DNA from: Candidatus Sumerlaeota bacterium
Lineage (GTDB): Bacteria > Sumerlaeota > Sumerlaeia > JADFCT01
DNA: 6,321 nucleotides
Reading direction: 5' to 3'
Assembly (NCBI GenBank): GCA_026398575.1
Contig: JAPLSP010000227.1
Span: forward strand, 1 to 6,321
In this document: one piece after another, positions 5,427-6,321 of the stretch
Layout of the letters: each line of letters starts with the position of its first letter
Numbering within the stretch: position 1 is the first letter of the stretch
Program-made: the position numbers and the translations under genes
The notes under the pieces: model-generated
Seen by the model: only the letters and a program-made list of their open reading frames with translations
Told to the model about the DNA's origin: nothing
The model's database searches: none

Positions 5427-6311
5427 TCACTCTTGCCTGGTCCCAAGTATCTCTTCCAGGATACGCGATTGGTTCTTCTTGAGAAAATCCTGGGTTACAT
5501 GAATCGTGTCCGTAAAGTCATCGGGAGCATATACTTTCATGCTATTAAGGTATTCCATTGCGATTTTTCGATCAATCCCGGAGGTCTCAAAGAGAGAGCG
5601 CATTTTTTGCCGATCGCAATCGCGTTCCGGCAGTGGGGGCGAAACAATATGTAGTTCTATATTTCGCCGATGGCATGCTTCCAGCATTTTCTTAATGTAT
5701 ATAATATTTATCGAAGGAAGGAGATTATTTGAATTGGCTTCCGAGGATTCATATTTTTTTAATTGCCTCAGATCAGGCCCTTGTATTATGTTTGGGAAAA
5801 GTTTAAATATGGAAATTTGCCCGAGTTTATACCAAATAGAAACCGACAATTTATCTTTGACTTCTTTTTCAATGAAATCTTTGTTACCGCGGTTTACAAA
5901 GGGCAATATAAAATAATTATACGCATATCGCGTGGATAATTGATCGCTGGATATGCAACCGGTCCGAGCTACCAGATAAATTCTCTTAAGTTTGCCGGGA
6001 TTGGACCTGATGATATTTTCGACAAGTATGTATTGCCCAACCAAGGTTATCGCAGCGTTGGAGGTGAGCGTGTAGTAGCGATATTTCTTTTCGAGCTCTT
6101 CAATAAAGAATTGATTTGCGACGCTATCGCCAAGGACAACCGTATCATAAGGAGCGGATTTATGAGACCTGGATATCGCAATATAGACTTCAGGAGCGAT
6201 CGGAAGCATTGCATTCAGCGGCTGTATTCGCGTGAATGCTTCATAGATTCCGCTCAGAATGCATAGAAGCAAGGACAGGAAGATAAATACTTTGATTGCG
6301 AATATTTTCAT
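5427..6311 (-). CDS. Membrane-anchored SGNH/GDSL hydrolase-like protein
   Basis: Not a named gene that I recognise. The 294 residues begin with a short positive end and a hydrophobic segment at about 4-22 (FAIKVFIFLSLLLCILSG), a signal anchor or uncleaved signal, so the rest is probably periplasmic or extracytoplasmic. DTVVLGDSVANQF at 56-68 gives the GDS block with candidate nucleophile Ser63. TDTIHVT at 267-273 gives the C-terminal DXXH block (Asp268, His271), completing a possible Ser-Asp-His set. HIVSPPLP at 221-228 resembles the strand before the last block in the DUF1574/DltD/AlgX-like group. Known for those relatives: O-acylation or deacylation of exported polymers. With glycosyltransferases next to it, polysaccharide O-acetyl modification is a reasonable inference. 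The gene is much more AT-rich than its neighbours (17 G/C in 5701-5760). ATG 6311 is 10 bases from the window edge and has only a weak site; bases 6319-6321 read TGA on the minus strand and could be the stop of an upstream gene. Confidence 0.75.
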   Translation of the reverse strand: MKIFAIKVFIFLSLLLCILSGIYEAFTRIQPLNAMLPIAPEVYIAISRSHKSAPYDTVVLGDSVANQFFIEELEKKYRYYTLTSNAAITLVGQYILVENIIRSNPGKLKRIYLVARTGCISSDQLSTRYAYNYFILPFVNRGNKDFIEKEVKDKLSVSIWYKLGQISIFKLFPNIIQGPDLRQLKKYESSEANSNNLLPSINIIYIKKMLEACHRRNIELHIVSPPLPERDCDRQKMRSLFETSGIDRKIAMEYLNSMKVYAPDDFTDTIHVTQDFLKKNQSRILEEILGTRQE

Positions 6312-6321
6312 ATTTATTTCA

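Overview
The window looks like an accessory chromosomal segment of a Gram-negative bacterium of moderate to high GC (line-level counts are about 58% G+C in the aromatic genes and below 30% in part of the last gene). The lineage cannot be fixed from this sequence. A class I (AroG/F/H-type) DAHP synthase, a stand-alone TyrA, MNT/HEPN genes and polysaccharide genes occur together in many phyla; a PVC-type or deep proteobacterial lineage is only a guess.

Layout. On the plus strand at the left edge (3-680) is a MNT-HEPN toxin-antitoxin pair: a small MntA-like nucleotidyltransferase, then an overlapping HepT-like HEPN gene whose reading frame is broken once near position 423. Everything else (681-6311) is on the minus strand and reads right to left: an SGNH/GDSL-like membrane-anchored protein (6311-5427), a DUF268/methyltransferase-like gene broken by a one-base frameshift in a run of five C (5356-4486), a family 2 glycosyltransferase (4425-3607), a DXD sugar-transferase of the OCH1/TcdA-like type (3610-2789), a class I DAHP synthase (2749-1703) and a prephenate/arogenate dehydrogenase TyrA (1556-681). 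The TyrA stop abuts the HEPN stop with no bases between them.

How they work together. The four right-hand genes look like the end of a surface-polysaccharide (O-antigen, capsule or exopolysaccharide) cluster: two glycosyltransferases coupled by an ATGA overlap, a probable SAM-dependent modifying enzyme and a possible acyl-ester enzyme. DAHP synthase and TyrA are the first step of the shikimate pathway and the tyrosine-specific branch. They lie directly downstream on the same strand, with a 39-bp gap and a strong ribosome binding site before aroG, and 146 bp containing five 10-bp tandem repeats between aroG and tyrA. Whether all six are co-transcribed cannot be settled from sequence.

I see no clear new defence or mobile system. 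The points most worth a second look are the two single-base frameshifts (one in the HEPN toxin with its RX4HXY active site intact, one in the DUF268 gene at a C-run), the 10-bp-period repeat between aroG and tyrA, and the AT-rich SGNH-like gene. Two indels in one short window also raise the possibility of assembly error.
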